A DNA stretch of 11,842 nucleotides, from NCBI GenBank assembly GCA_049646625.1, contig JBARWE010000316.1, forward strand, positions 1 through 11,842. The letters are read 5' to 3'. Position numbers and translations under genes: made by a program. This DNA is from PRO6 sp049646625. Lineage in GTDB: Bacteria; Pseudomonadota; Alphaproteobacteria; Rhizobiales; Xanthobacteraceae. This document shows positions 1-9,934 of the stretch, piece by piece (position 1 is the stretch's first letter; the number at the start of each line of letters is the position of its first letter). Below the pieces are notes generated by a model. It searched no databases. It was not told the DNA's origin and worked only from the letters and a program-made list of their open reading frames with translations.

Positions 1-419
1 CGCTGGTGGTGGAGGACGCGGTCGCCGGGAGTTTCGACGAGCGCGCCCTGTTCCACCTGCTCAACCTGGCGCGCGAGGAGGCGGCGTTCGTCCTGATCAC
101 CTCCCGCACGGCGCCGGCAGCGATGCCGGTGGCCTTGCGCGATCTCGCCTCGCGGCTGCGGGCGCTGCCGGCGGTGACGCTGGCCGCGCCGGACGACGCG
201 CTGCTGCGCGCGGTCCTGGTCAAGCTCTGCGCCGACCGCCAGATGAGCGTCGACGAGGGGGTTGTCGGCTATCTTGCCGCCCGCATCGAGCGCTCCTTTG
301 CCGCCGCCCGCCGCGCCGTCGACCAGCTTGACGCCGAAGCCCTGCGGCTGGCGCGCCCGGTGACGCGCGCCCTGGCCGCTGATGTGCTGCGCGAAGGGAT
401 GCTGCACGCCGCGTCGTGA
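1..419 (+). CDS. hdaA: HdaA/Hda-like DnaA-regulatory AAA+ protein, C-terminal part (5' end outside window)
   Basis: The frame is open from the window edge (first full codon at 3) to TGA 417-419, about 138 residues. It reads as the second half of a DnaA-type AAA+ domain. A hydrophobic Walker B-like strand (LVVEDA) opens the visible part, followed by a sensor-1 strand (VLITSRT) and the DLASRL box, whose Arg (codon 153-155) matches the Hda arginine-finger position. A sensor-2-like helix with RIERSFAAARR comes next. The protein stops soon after, with no DnaA helix-turn-helix domain IV, which separates it from DnaA itself. In this family, Hda/HdaA stimulates hydrolysis of DnaA-bound ATP together with the DNA-loaded sliding clamp, limiting re-initiation at the origin. 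The N-terminal clamp-binding motif and Walker A lie outside the window, so assignment rests on this half. Another DnaA-related ATPase is the main alternative. ppk follows on the same strand after a 151-base gap that probably has its own promoter. Confidence 0.8.
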   Translation, partial: LVVEDAVAGSFDERALFHLLNLAREEAAFVLITSRTAPAAMPVALRDLASRLRALPAVTLAAPDDALLRAVLVKLCADRQMSVDEGVVGYLAARIERSFAAARRAVDQLDAEALRLARPVTRALAADVLREGMLHAAS

Positions 420-436
420 TGCCGCGTGACGCGGGG

Positions 437-454
437 GTGTCATCGAACCGTCAC
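437..454 (+). promoter_or_regulatory. Candidate Pho box (PhoB binding site) upstream of ppk
   Basis: GTGTCAT-CGAA-CCGTCAC has the layout of a PhoB site: two 7-base direct half-sites resembling CTGTCAT, separated by 4 bases. The left half matches 6 of 7 consensus positions and the right half 5 of 7. It lies 116 bases before the chosen ppk start. A TATGCT hexamer at 470-475, 15 bases further on, could serve as the -10 element, with the right half-site taking the -35 position. PhoB control of ppk is known in several proteobacteria. Here it is inferred from the motif only, and the degenerate match leaves chance occurrence possible. Confidence 0.5.
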
Positions 455-570
455 AGCCTGCCCGCAAGGTATGCTGCCGCCGCAGTGGTTTTGCGCGCAC
501 GCATCTCGTTTAACTTTTGCCGGCATGATCCTGTGCATTGGCCATCGGCCCCGCCGGGACTACGCTCAAG

Positions 571-2793
571 ATGGATCAAATTCTCATGGATTCCGTTCAA
601 ACGGCTGTTGAGGAACACGAAAACAAGGTCGAGACCGACCACCAGCCGATTCCGGTCCGCGATCAGCCGGAGCGCTTCATCAATCGCGAACTGTCGTGGC
701 TGCACTTCAATCGCCGGGTGCTTGAGGAATCCGTCAACCTCGGCCATCCGCTGCTTGAGCGGGTGCGCTTCCTGTCGATCTCGGCGAACAACCTCGACGA
801 GTTTTTCATGGTGCGCGTCGCCGGCCTCAAGGCGCAGGTGCGCGAAGGCATCATCGAGCGCAGCCCGGACGGGCTGACGCCCTCGGAGCAACTGGTCCTC
901 ATCAATCAGACCGTGTCGGAGCTAGCCCGCGACCAGCAGGCGATCTGGCGCGATCTGCGCCTCGCGCTGGGAGAGACCGGGATCGTGCTGGTGGACGGTC
1001 GCGAGGTGGGGAAAAGCGAGCGTAACTGGATCGAGGATCACTTCCTCCACCACATCTTTCCGCTGCTTACCCCGCTCGCCATCGATCCGGCGCACCCGTT
1101 TCCGTTCATTCCCTCGCTCGGCTTCACCATTGCCCTGCAACTGTCGCGCCTGACCGACGGCAAGGCGATGAACGCATTGATCCGTATGCCCGGCAAGATC
1201 GACCGCTTCGTCCGCCTGCCGCCGGGCAAGGACGGCGAGGTGCGGCTGATGACGCTGGAGCAGGCGACCGGACTGTTCATCGGCCGGCTGTTTCCGGGTT
1301 ACGCAGTCAAGGGGCAGGGAGCCTTCCGCGTCATCCGCGACTCCGAACTGGAAATCGAGGAAGAGGCCGAGGATCTGGTGCGGCTGTTCGAGACGGCGCT
1401 CAAGCGTCGCCGCCGCGGTTCGGTGATCCGCCTCGAAATCGAGGCCGGCATGCCCGATGAGTTGCGGGCCTTCGTGCAGCGGGCGCTGTCGGCGTCCGAC
1501 GACGAGGTGATGCTGGTCGATGGCGTGCTGGCGATGAACGAGGTGGCGCAACTAACGCGGCTCGACCGCCCCGACCTTGAGTTCACGCCCTATGTGCCGC
1601 GCCATCCCGAGCGGGTGCGCGATCATGGCGGCGATATCTTCGCCGCGATCCGGCAGAAGGATCTGATCGTCCACCATCCTTACGAGTCGTTCGACGTCGT
1701 GGTGCAGTTCCTGCAGCGGGCGGCGCGCGATCCCGACGTAGTGGCGATCAAGCAGACGCTGTACCGCACCTCCAACAACTCGCCGATCGTGCGGGCGCTG
1801 GCGGAAGCGGCCGAGGCGGGCAAGTCGGTGACCGCGCTGGTCGAACTGAAAGCCCGCTTCGACGAGGAAGCCAATATCCGCTGGGCGCGCGACCTCGAAC
1901 GCGCCGGCGTGCAGGTGGTCTACGGCTTCCTCGAACTCAAGACGCATGCAAAACTCTCGCTGGCGGTGCGGCGCGAAGGAGCTGGCCTTGCCAGCTACGT
2001 CCATGTCGGCACCGGCAACTATCACCCGGTGACGGCGCGCATCTACACCGACCTGTCGTTCTTCACCGCCGATCCGGTGATCGCCCGCGACGTGGCGCGC
2101 GTCTTCAATTACATCACCGGCTATGCCGAGCCGCGCGACATCGAGAAACTCGCGGTCTCGCCGCTGACATTGCGCAGCCGCATCCTCGACCACATCAAGG
2201 GCGAGATGTCGTTCGCCCGCGCCGGCAAGCCGGCGGCGATCTGGATGAAGATGAACTCGCTGGTCGATCCCGAGATCATCGATGCTCTTTACGATGCATC
2301 CGGCGCCGGCGTGTCGATCGATCTCGTGGTGCGCGGCATCTGTTGCCTGCGGCCGGGCCTGCCGGGGCTGTCCGACAACATCCGCGTCAAATCGATCGTC
2401 GGCCGTTTCCTTGAACATGGCCGGGTCTATTGCTTCGGCATGGGGTACGGCCTGCCCTCGTCGAAGGCGGCTGTGTATATCTCGTCGGCGGACATGATGC
2501 CGCGCAACCTCGACCGCCGCGTCGAGGTGCTTTGTCCGCTGGAAAATACCACGGTACATCAACAGGTTCTCGAACAGATCATGGTCGCGAACCTGAAGGA
2601 TACGGAACAAAGCTGGCGCTTGTTGCCGGATGGATCGTCAACTCGTATGAAAGCGATCAAGGGCGAGGAGCGATTCAACGTCCACGATTATTTCATGACG
2701 AACCCGAGCTTGTCCGGCCGTGGAAAGTCTCTCAAGGAATCTTCGCCCCGCCGCCTCACGCGCCGCGCGGACCGTCAGCAGCAGCCGCAATAG
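571..2793 (+). CDS. ppk: Polyphosphate kinase 1 (PPK1)
   Basis: PPK1 reversibly transfers the terminal phosphate of ATP onto inorganic polyphosphate through a phosphohistidine intermediate; the enzyme is commonly membrane-associated. Starting at ATG 571 the protein has 740 residues, within the family range. The N domain holds RFINRELSWLHFN (about 35-47), whose Asn47 fits the ATP-contacting Asn, and the helix SANNLDEFFMVRVAGLK. Two phospholipase-D-like C-terminal domains follow. His459 in LKTHAKLSL and His478 in YVHVGTGNYH are 19 apart, as are E. coli His435 and His454. A later block reads SSADMMPRNLDRRVEVL. The frame is open back to TTG 538, but the residues there look non-conserved. ATG 571 is preceded by GGGA at 556-559, and ATG 586 is a second option. 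The last 24 residues are basic and low-complexity and are overprinted by the start of ppx. A Pho box candidate precedes the gene. Confidence 0.95.
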   Translation: MDQILMDSVQTAVEEHENKVETDHQPIPVRDQPERFINRELSWLHFNRRVLEESVNLGHPLLERVRFLSISANNLDEFFMVRVAGLKAQVREGIIERSPDGLTPSEQLVLINQTVSELARDQQAIWRDLRLALGETGIVLVDGREVGKSERNWIEDHFLHHIFPLLTPLAIDPAHPFPFIPSLGFTIALQLSRLTDGKAMNALIRMPGKIDRFVRLPPGKDGEVRLMTLEQATGLFIGRLFPGYAVKGQGAFRVIRDSELEIEEEAEDLVRLFETALKRRRRGSVIRLEIEAGMPDELRAFVQRALSASDDEVMLVDGVLAMNEVAQLTRLDRPDLEFTPYVPRHPERVRDHGGDIFAAIRQKDLIVHHPYESFDVVVQFLQRAARDPDVVAIKQTLYRTSNNSPIVRALAEAAEAGKSVTALVELKARFDEEANIRWARDLERAGVQVVYGFLELKTHAKLSLAVRREGAGLASYVHVGTGNYHPVTARIYTDLSFFTADPVIARDVARVFNYITGYAEPRDIEKLAVSPLTLRSRILDHIKGEMSFARAGKPAAIWMKMNSLVDPEIIDALYDASGAGVSIDLVVRGICCLRPGLPGLSDNIRVKSIVGRFLEHGRVYCFGMGYGLPSSKAAVYISSADMMPRNLDRRVEVLCPLENTTVHQQVLEQIMVANLKDTEQSWRLLPDGSSTRMKAIKGEERFNVHDYFMTNPSLSGRGKSLKESSPRRLTRRADRQQQPQ

Positions 2794-4297
2794 ACAGCCG
2801 GCGCGCGCGGCCAAGGCGCGTTCCATTGCCGTCATCGATATCGGGTCCAACTCGGTTCGCCTGGTCGTCTATCAGCGACTGGTGCGCGATCTCGCCCCCT
2901 TGCTGAACGAAAAAACGCTGTGCGCGCTGGGCCGGCAGGTGCAGAGCACCGGGCTGCTCGCGCCCGATGCGATGGACAAGGCGCTTGCGGCGCTGAAGCG
3001 CTATCGCGCGCTGTGCCGGACGATGAAGGTCGGCCGCGTTCTTGCCATCGCCACCGCCGCCTGCCGTGACGCCGACAACGGTGCGGAGTTTATCGCCCAG
3101 GCCGAGCGTGCCTGCGGGGTGACGATCGAAGTGTTGCCGGGGTCGCGCGAGGCGCGGCTGTCGGCGCTTGGCGTGGCGTCCGGTTTCCATCATCCCGACG
3201 GGATCGTCGGCGACCTTGGTGGCGGCTCGCTGGAACTGATCGACATTCACGACCACGATCTGCGCTTCGGGCAGACCTTGCCGCTCGGCGGGCTGGCGCT
3301 CGTCGATGCCTCGAAGAAATCACCGAAGCGCGCCGCCAAGATTGTGCGCGACGAACTGGCCAAGGCGGCACATCTCAAGAAGGGCGTGCGCCGCAACTTC
3401 TACGCGGTCGGCGGAACGTGGCGGGCGCTGGCGCGGCTGCACATCATCGAGAGCGGCTATCCCTTGCACGTCATGCATGGTTACTCGCTGCCGGCCGATG
3501 AAGCCCTGGCATTCGTGCGGCGGGCGCGCCGGCTGGCCGCTGCCGACATGCTGCCCGACATCGAGGAGATCGCCGGGCCGCGCAAGCCGCTGCTGGTCTA
3601 TGGCGCGCTGGTGCTGGAACACATCATCCGCCTCGCCAAGCCGAGCACCATCGTGTTTTCGACCTATGGCGTGCGCGAGGGGCTGCTGTTCGAACTGATG
3701 CCGGAGACCGAGCGGCGGCGTGACGGCCTGATCGCGGCGGCGCGCACCCTCAACGACCTGCGGGCGCGCAACCCGCGTCATGCCGACGACCTGATCGACT
3801 GGACCGACCGGCTGGTCAAGGCGCTGGCTCTCAAGGAAACCGCCGAGGACCGCCGGCGGCGCCACGCTGCTTGTCTTCTATCCGATATCGGCTGGCGCGC
3901 CCATCCCGACTATCGCGGCCAGCAGACCATGGCGATGGTGTCGAACGGTAATTTCGGCACCGTCAGCCATGAGGGGCGGGCGTTCCTCGCGCTCGCGGTG
4001 TTCTATCGCTACGCCGGACTCAAGGCCCAGAATGAGGCTCCCGATCTGGTGCGGGCACTGATGCCGCCGAAGATCGCCGAGCGTGCCCGCCTGTTGGGGG
4101 CGATGATGCGCGTCGCCATGCTGATTTCGGCGGCGCAGCCGGGTGTGCTGAAGGCCACTCGCTTCCGCAGCGAGGGCCGCAAGCTTAAACTGGTATTCGA
4201 GCCGCGTGTCGCCGCGCTTGCGACCGAGCGCATCGCCAGCCGTTTCAAGGTGCTCGCCCGGCTTGCCGGCCGTTCCGGTGCGGTCATTGTTCCCTGA
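2720..4297 (+). CDS. ppx: Exopolyphosphatase, Ppx/GppA family
   Basis: Ppx releases orthophosphate processively from polyphosphate ends; the related GppA cleaves pppGpp to ppGpp, and the two cannot be told apart with certainty here. The 525-residue product has the actin/Hsp70-like fold signatures: phosphate-1 loop AVIDIGSNSVRLV (Asp40), ATAACRDADNGAEF, PGSREARLSALGV (Glu144 in the region of the catalytic Glu), phosphate-2 loop VGDLGGGSLEL (Asp165), and YGVREGLLFEL. A helical C-terminal extension with RHAACLLSDIGWRAHP (from about 381) resembles the HD-like domain of long Ppx proteins. GTG 2720 is the only ATG/GTG/TTG start between the in-frame stop at 2696-2698 and the first conserved loop, so a 74-base overlap with ppk is hard to avoid. 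The first 34 residues carry 8 Arg and 1 Lys and look like a disordered basic tail. No strong Shine-Dalgarno is visible, which suggests coupling to ppk translation. The gene ends 16 bases from the convergent rnd stop. Confidence 0.88.
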   Translation: MESLSRNLRPAASRAARTVSSSRNRQPARAAKARSIAVIDIGSNSVRLVVYQRLVRDLAPLLNEKTLCALGRQVQSTGLLAPDAMDKALAALKRYRALCRTMKVGRVLAIATAACRDADNGAEFIAQAERACGVTIEVLPGSREARLSALGVASGFHHPDGIVGDLGGGSLELIDIHDHDLRFGQTLPLGGLALVDASKKSPKRAAKIVRDELAKAAHLKKGVRRNFYAVGGTWRALARLHIIESGYPLHVMHGYSLPADEALAFVRRARRLAAADMLPDIEEIAGPRKPLLVYGALVLEHIIRLAKPSTIVFSTYGVREGLLFELMPETERRRDGLIAAARTLNDLRARNPRHADDLIDWTDRLVKALALKETAEDRRRRHAACLLSDIGWRAHPDYRGQQTMAMVSNGNFGTVSHEGRAFLALAVFYRYAGLKAQNEAPDLVRALMPPKIAERARLLGAMMRVAMLISAAQPGVLKATRFRSEGRKLKLVFEPRVAALATERIASRFKVLARLAGRSGAVIVP

Positions 4298-4313
4298 CGG
4301 CGGCGGCGCTCGC

Positions 4314-5462
4314 TTACTCGCGTTCGACCGGCACGACACGGCCCTTCTCGATGCCGAGTGCGAGTTGGCCGTGCTTGAGAGAAAGCGCGGCATTACCGAA
4401 CAGGTCGCGCCGCCAGCCCTGCAACGCGGCGACGTCGGCACTGTCGTCATCGGCGATCCGTTCGAGGTCGTCCACGGTGGCGATGATCTTGCTGGCCACG
4501 GCGTGGCGCTCCGAGGTCATGCGCAGCAGCACCTTGAGCAGTTCGACCGTGGCCGTGGCGCCATTGCCGTTGCGCGGGCGCTCCAGTTTCGGCAGCGTGG
4601 CGGGATCGCGCGCCAGCCCGCGCGTCACCGCGTCGAGCACGTCCTGTCCCCATTTCGAACGTTCGAACCCCTTCGGCACCGAGCGCAGGCCCGCGAGCCG
4701 CTCCAGACTGGTCGGCGGGTGAGTGGCGATGTCGCCGATCACGTCGTCCTTGAGCACGCGGGAACGCGGCACGTTGCGCGCCTGCGCCTCACGCTCGCGC
4801 CAGGCCGCGACCTCCATCAGCACCGCAAGCTCCTTCGGCTTGCGCACCCGCGACTTGAGCCGCTCCCAGGCGTGGCTCGGGTCGGCGTCGTAAGTACTGG
4901 GCGAGGTCAAGATCTCCATTTCCTCGGCTACCCAGTCGCTGCGGCCGCGCTTCCTCAAGTCGGCATCGAGCCGGGCGAAGACGTCGCGGAGGTAGGTGAC
5001 GTCAGCCAGCGCGTAGTCGATCTGGGCCTCCGACAGAGGCCGGCGCGACCAGTCGGTGAAACGGTGGGTCTTGTCCGGGCGGTGGCCGGTGATGCGCTCC
5101 ACCAACTGGTCGTAGGCGATCGAATCGCCATAGCCCAGCACCATCGCGGCGACCTGGGTGTCGAAGATCGGCGCCGGCACCAGCCTGGCATGGTGCCAGA
5201 CGATCTCGATATCCTGCCGGGCGGCATGGAAGACCTTCAGCACCTTCGGGTCGGCCATCAGCGCGAAAAACGGCGTCAGGTCGAGGCCCTCGGCCAGCGC
5301 GTCGATCGCCACCGCTTCCTCGGTGCTGGCGAGCTGGACCACGCACAGGATCGGGTAATAGGTGGTTTCCCGCAAAAACTCGGTGTCGACCGTGATGAAC
5401 GGATGGGCTTTGAGGCGGTCGCAGACGGCGGCCAGTTCGGAGGTGGTGGAAATCAGCATCAT
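4314..5462 (-). CDS. rnd: Ribonuclease D
   Basis: RNase D is a DEDDy 3'-to-5' exoribonuclease that trims 3' ends of tRNA precursors and other small RNAs in the cytoplasm. The product has 382 residues, typical for the family. Exo I is VDTEF with Asp26 and Glu28. Exo II is HAARQD with Asp84. Exo III is YALAD with Tyr150 and Asp154, which makes it the DEDDy class. An HRDC domain follows (about 205-290: AWERLK, ELAVLMEVAAWREREAQ, IGDIATHPPTSLERL, then a C-terminal helical region). The start is ATG 5462-5460, immediately followed by a second ATG, with a short AGG (5470-5468) 5 bases upstream. The same frame is open far beyond this into antisense of aspS, but that extension lacks family similarity and is a GC3 shadow. 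The gene is divergent from aspS and convergent with ppx. The stop is TAA (4316-4314). Confidence 0.93.
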   Translation of the reverse strand: MMLISTTSELAAVCDRLKAHPFITVDTEFLRETTYYPILCVVQLASTEEAVAIDALAEGLDLTPFFALMADPKVLKVFHAARQDIEIVWHHARLVPAPIFDTQVAAMVLGYGDSIAYDQLVERITGHRPDKTHRFTDWSRRPLSEAQIDYALADVTYLRDVFARLDADLRKRGRSDWVAEEMEILTSPSTYDADPSHAWERLKSRVRKPKELAVLMEVAAWREREAQARNVPRSRVLKDDVIGDIATHPPTSLERLAGLRSVPKGFERSKWGQDVLDAVTRGLARDPATLPKLERPRNGNGATATVELLKVLLRMTSERHAVASKIIATVDDLERIADDDSADVAALQGWRRDLFGNAALSLKHGQLALGIEKGRVVPVERE

Positions 5463-5630
5463 GGCTGCCTGAATAACGCCTCGCGGGCCGCTTGTCGCCC
5501 CGCTTCTTGTCGGGCCGGGAGGCGGGGGGAGAACCGCGACCACGCTGTTGCCGGGTCCCTCGCGCTCGGGTAAACCCAAGCGGCCGCGACGATTGCGGCG
5601 ATTTTTTACGATCCGACCTTCAGGAACTCC
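5463..5630. promoter_or_regulatory. Divergent rnd/aspS intergenic region with presumed promoters
   Basis: The 168 bases must hold promoters for both genes. For aspS the best candidate is TTGCCG (5548-5553), a 17-base spacer, then TAAACC (5571-5576); this is only a moderate match to the housekeeping sigma consensus. The aspS ribosome binding site is AGGA at 5622-5625, 5 bases before the ATG. A short direct repeat CTTGTCG occurs at 5491-5497 and 5506-5512, 15 bases apart, and could be a regulator site or chance. No clear rnd promoter was found. No T-box or other RNA leader structure is evident. Confidence 0.35.
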
Positions 5631-7418
5631 ATGCATCGCTATCGGTCTCACACTTGCGGCGCGCTCCGCGACAGCGACATCGGCGAAAGCGTCCGCCTTT
5701 CCGGCTGGTGCCATCGTATCCGCGACCATGGCGGCGTGCTGTTCATCGACCTGCGCGATCATTACGGCCTGACGCAGTGCGTCGCCGACCCGGATTCGCC
5801 CGCCTTCAAGGTCGCCGAAACGCTGCGCGCCGAATGGGTGGTGCGGATTGACGGCAAGGTGCGGCACCGGCCCGAGGGCACCGACAATCCCGAATTGCCG
5901 ACCGGCGCGGTCGAAATCTACATCAGCGAGATCGAGGTGCTGGGGCCGGCCGCCGAACTGCCGCTGCCGGTGTTCGGCGAGCAGGATTACCCCGAGGACA
6001 TCCGGCTCAAATACCGCTTCCTCGACCTGCGCCGCGAGCGGCTGCACAAGAACATCATGACGCGCGGCGCGATCGTCGATTCGATGCGCCGGCGCATGAA
6101 GGAAGCCGGCTTCTTCGAATTCCAGACGCCGATCCTGACTGCCTCCTCGCCGGAGGGCGCGCGCGACTTCCTGGTGCCGAGCCGTATCCATCCGGGCCGC
6201 TTCTACGCGCTGCCGCAGGCGCCGCAGCAGTACAAGCAACTGCTGATGATGTCCGGCTTCGACCGTTATTTCCAGATCGCGCCGTGCTTCCGCGATGAGG
6301 ACCCGCGCGCCGACCGCCTGCCGGGCGAATTCTACCAGCTCGACCTGGAGATGAGCTTCGTCACGCAGGAGGACATTTTCGCGGCGGTGGAGCCGGTCGT
6401 CACGGGCGTGTTCGAGGAATTCGCCGATGGCAAGCCGGTGACGAAGGGCTGGCCGCGCATTCCGTTCGCCGAGGCGCTACGCAAATACGGCACAGACAAG
6501 CCGGACCTGCGCAACCCGATCGAGATGCAGGACGTCTCGGAGCATTTTCGCGGCTCCGGTTTCAAGGTGTTCGCGCGGCTTCTGGAGGATAGCAAAAACC
6601 AGGTCTGGGCGATTCCGGCGCCGGGTGGCGGCAGCCGCGCGTTCTGCGACCGTATGAATGCGTGGGCGCAGGGCGAGGGCCAGCCGGGACTCGGCTACAT
6701 CATGTGGCGCGAGGACGAAACTAACAAGAACATCCCGGGCGCGGGGCCGCTCGCCAAGAATATCGGCGACGAGCGCACCGAGGCGATCCGCGCCGCGCTC
6801 GGCATGAAGGCCGGCGATGCCGCGTTCTTCGTTGCCGGCGATCCGCAGAAATTCTGGAAGTTCGCCGGGCTGGCCCGCACCAAGGTCGGCGAGGATCTTG
6901 ATCTGATCGACAAGGACCGCTTCGCGCTGGCCTGGATCGTCGATTTCCCGATGTACGAGTACAACGAGGAGGAGAAGAAGGTCGACTTCTCCCACAACCC
7001 GTTCTCGATGCCGCAGGGCGGGCTGGAGGCGCTGACCACGCAGGATCCGCTGACCATCAAGGCGTTCCAGTACGACATTACCTGCAACGGCTACGAGATC
7101 GCTTCGGGCGGCATCCGCAACCATCGCCCCGAAGCGATGGTGAAAGCGTTCGAGATCGCCGGCTATGGCGAGAAGGACGTGGTGGAGCGTTTCGGCGGCA
7201 TGTACCGTGCCTTCCAGTATGGCGCGCCGCCACATGGCGGCATGGCGGCCGGTGTCGATCGCGTCGTCATGCTGCTCTGCGGCACCACCAATCTGCGCGA
7301 GATTTCGCTGTTTCCGATGAACCAGCGCGCCGAGGACCTGCTGATGGGCGCGCCATCCGATGTCACGCCCAAACAGTTGCGTGAACTGCATATCAGGCTC
7401 AATTTGCCTGACAGTTGA
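5631..7418 (+). CDS. aspS: Aspartyl-tRNA synthetase, probably of the tRNA(Asp/Asn) type
   Basis: This class II synthetase attaches aspartate to tRNA(Asp). Its 595 residues match the bacterial AspRS length, with the extra GAD insertion domain between motifs 2 and 3. The N-terminal OB-fold anticodon domain has GWCHRIRDHGGVLFIDLRD (His28). Motif 1 is FEFQTPILTASSPEGARDFLVPSR. The substrate loop reads YALPQAPQQYKQL, with Gln199 and Lys202 at the positions of E. coli Gln195 and Lys198, but Ala197 where E. coli has Ser. Motif 2 is FRDEDPRADRLPGEFYQLD (Arg221), and motif 3 is GMAAGVDRVVML (Arg544). The His in the OB fold and the RPEG segment near residue 83 recall AspRSs that also charge tRNA(Asn); in bacteria using that route GatCAB then amidates the Asp. 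That specificity is inferred. The start at ATG 5631 has AGGA 5 bases upstream. Confidence 0.97.
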   Translation: MHRYRSHTCGALRDSDIGESVRLSGWCHRIRDHGGVLFIDLRDHYGLTQCVADPDSPAFKVAETLRAEWVVRIDGKVRHRPEGTDNPELPTGAVEIYISEIEVLGPAAELPLPVFGEQDYPEDIRLKYRFLDLRRERLHKNIMTRGAIVDSMRRRMKEAGFFEFQTPILTASSPEGARDFLVPSRIHPGRFYALPQAPQQYKQLLMMSGFDRYFQIAPCFRDEDPRADRLPGEFYQLDLEMSFVTQEDIFAAVEPVVTGVFEEFADGKPVTKGWPRIPFAEALRKYGTDKPDLRNPIEMQDVSEHFRGSGFKVFARLLEDSKNQVWAIPAPGGGSRAFCDRMNAWAQGEGQPGLGYIMWREDETNKNIPGAGPLAKNIGDERTEAIRAALGMKAGDAAFFVAGDPQKFWKFAGLARTKVGEDLDLIDKDRFALAWIVDFPMYEYNEEEKKVDFSHNPFSMPQGGLEALTTQDPLTIKAFQYDITCNGYEIASGGIRNHRPEAMVKAFEIAGYGEKDVVERFGGMYRAFQYGAPPHGGMAAGVDRVVMLLCGTTNLREISLFPMNQRAEDLLMGAPSDVTPKQLRELHIRLNLPDS

Positions 7419-7484
7419 GCCACCACGCCGGTTCCTGCATAGACTGCGACGGCGCCCAGACGAGGTGAGAGAGGCAAGAAAAAC

Positions 7485-9794
<2,310 letters not shown>

Positions 9795-9897
9795 GGCTTT
9801 CCGCGTCACGGCCGGGGGACAGACGGCCTGGCGCAAATAGCCGTGGCGGGCGGCCAGCCTGACGGGAGCGGACGGGGCCGATAGGCGCGCCGCGTGC

Positions 9898-9916
9898 TGT
9901 CTGGTATTATGAGACA
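9898..9916 (+). promoter_or_regulatory. Inverted repeat over a TATTAT -10-like box, upstream of doxX
   Basis: TGTCT (9898-9902) and AGACA (9912-9916) are a perfect 5-base inverted repeat around a 9-base centre. The centre contains TATTAT (9905-9910), a 5-of-6 match to the -10 consensus and unusually AT-rich for this sequence. The site ends 18 bases before the doxX ATG. No good -35 element lies at the expected distance, which would fit an activator-dependent or repressed promoter. The arms are short, so this is a candidate operator only. Confidence 0.35.
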
Positions 9917-9934
9917 ACGCAAGCGGGGCTGGCC

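Noticed and set aside
1552..2610. 352-codon minus-strand open frame inside ppk
   Set aside because: It is antisense to the catalytic domains of PPK1, with no family signature.
4206..5573. 455-codon plus-strand open frame across rnd
   Set aside because: It overlaps the end of ppx and lies antisense to all of rnd, with no recognisable motif and shadow-like composition.
5463..6239. Long open extension upstream of rnd on the minus strand (frame open to 6239), antisense to aspS
   Set aside because: It lies opposite well-conserved aspS codons, has no recognisable domain, and RNase D similarity begins at the ATG at 5462. Strong GC3 bias makes such antisense frames common.
9810..9828. GGCCG-N9-CGGCC stem after maeB as a terminator
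   Set aside because: The stem is only 5 base pairs and no T run follows, so it does not fit an intrinsic terminator.
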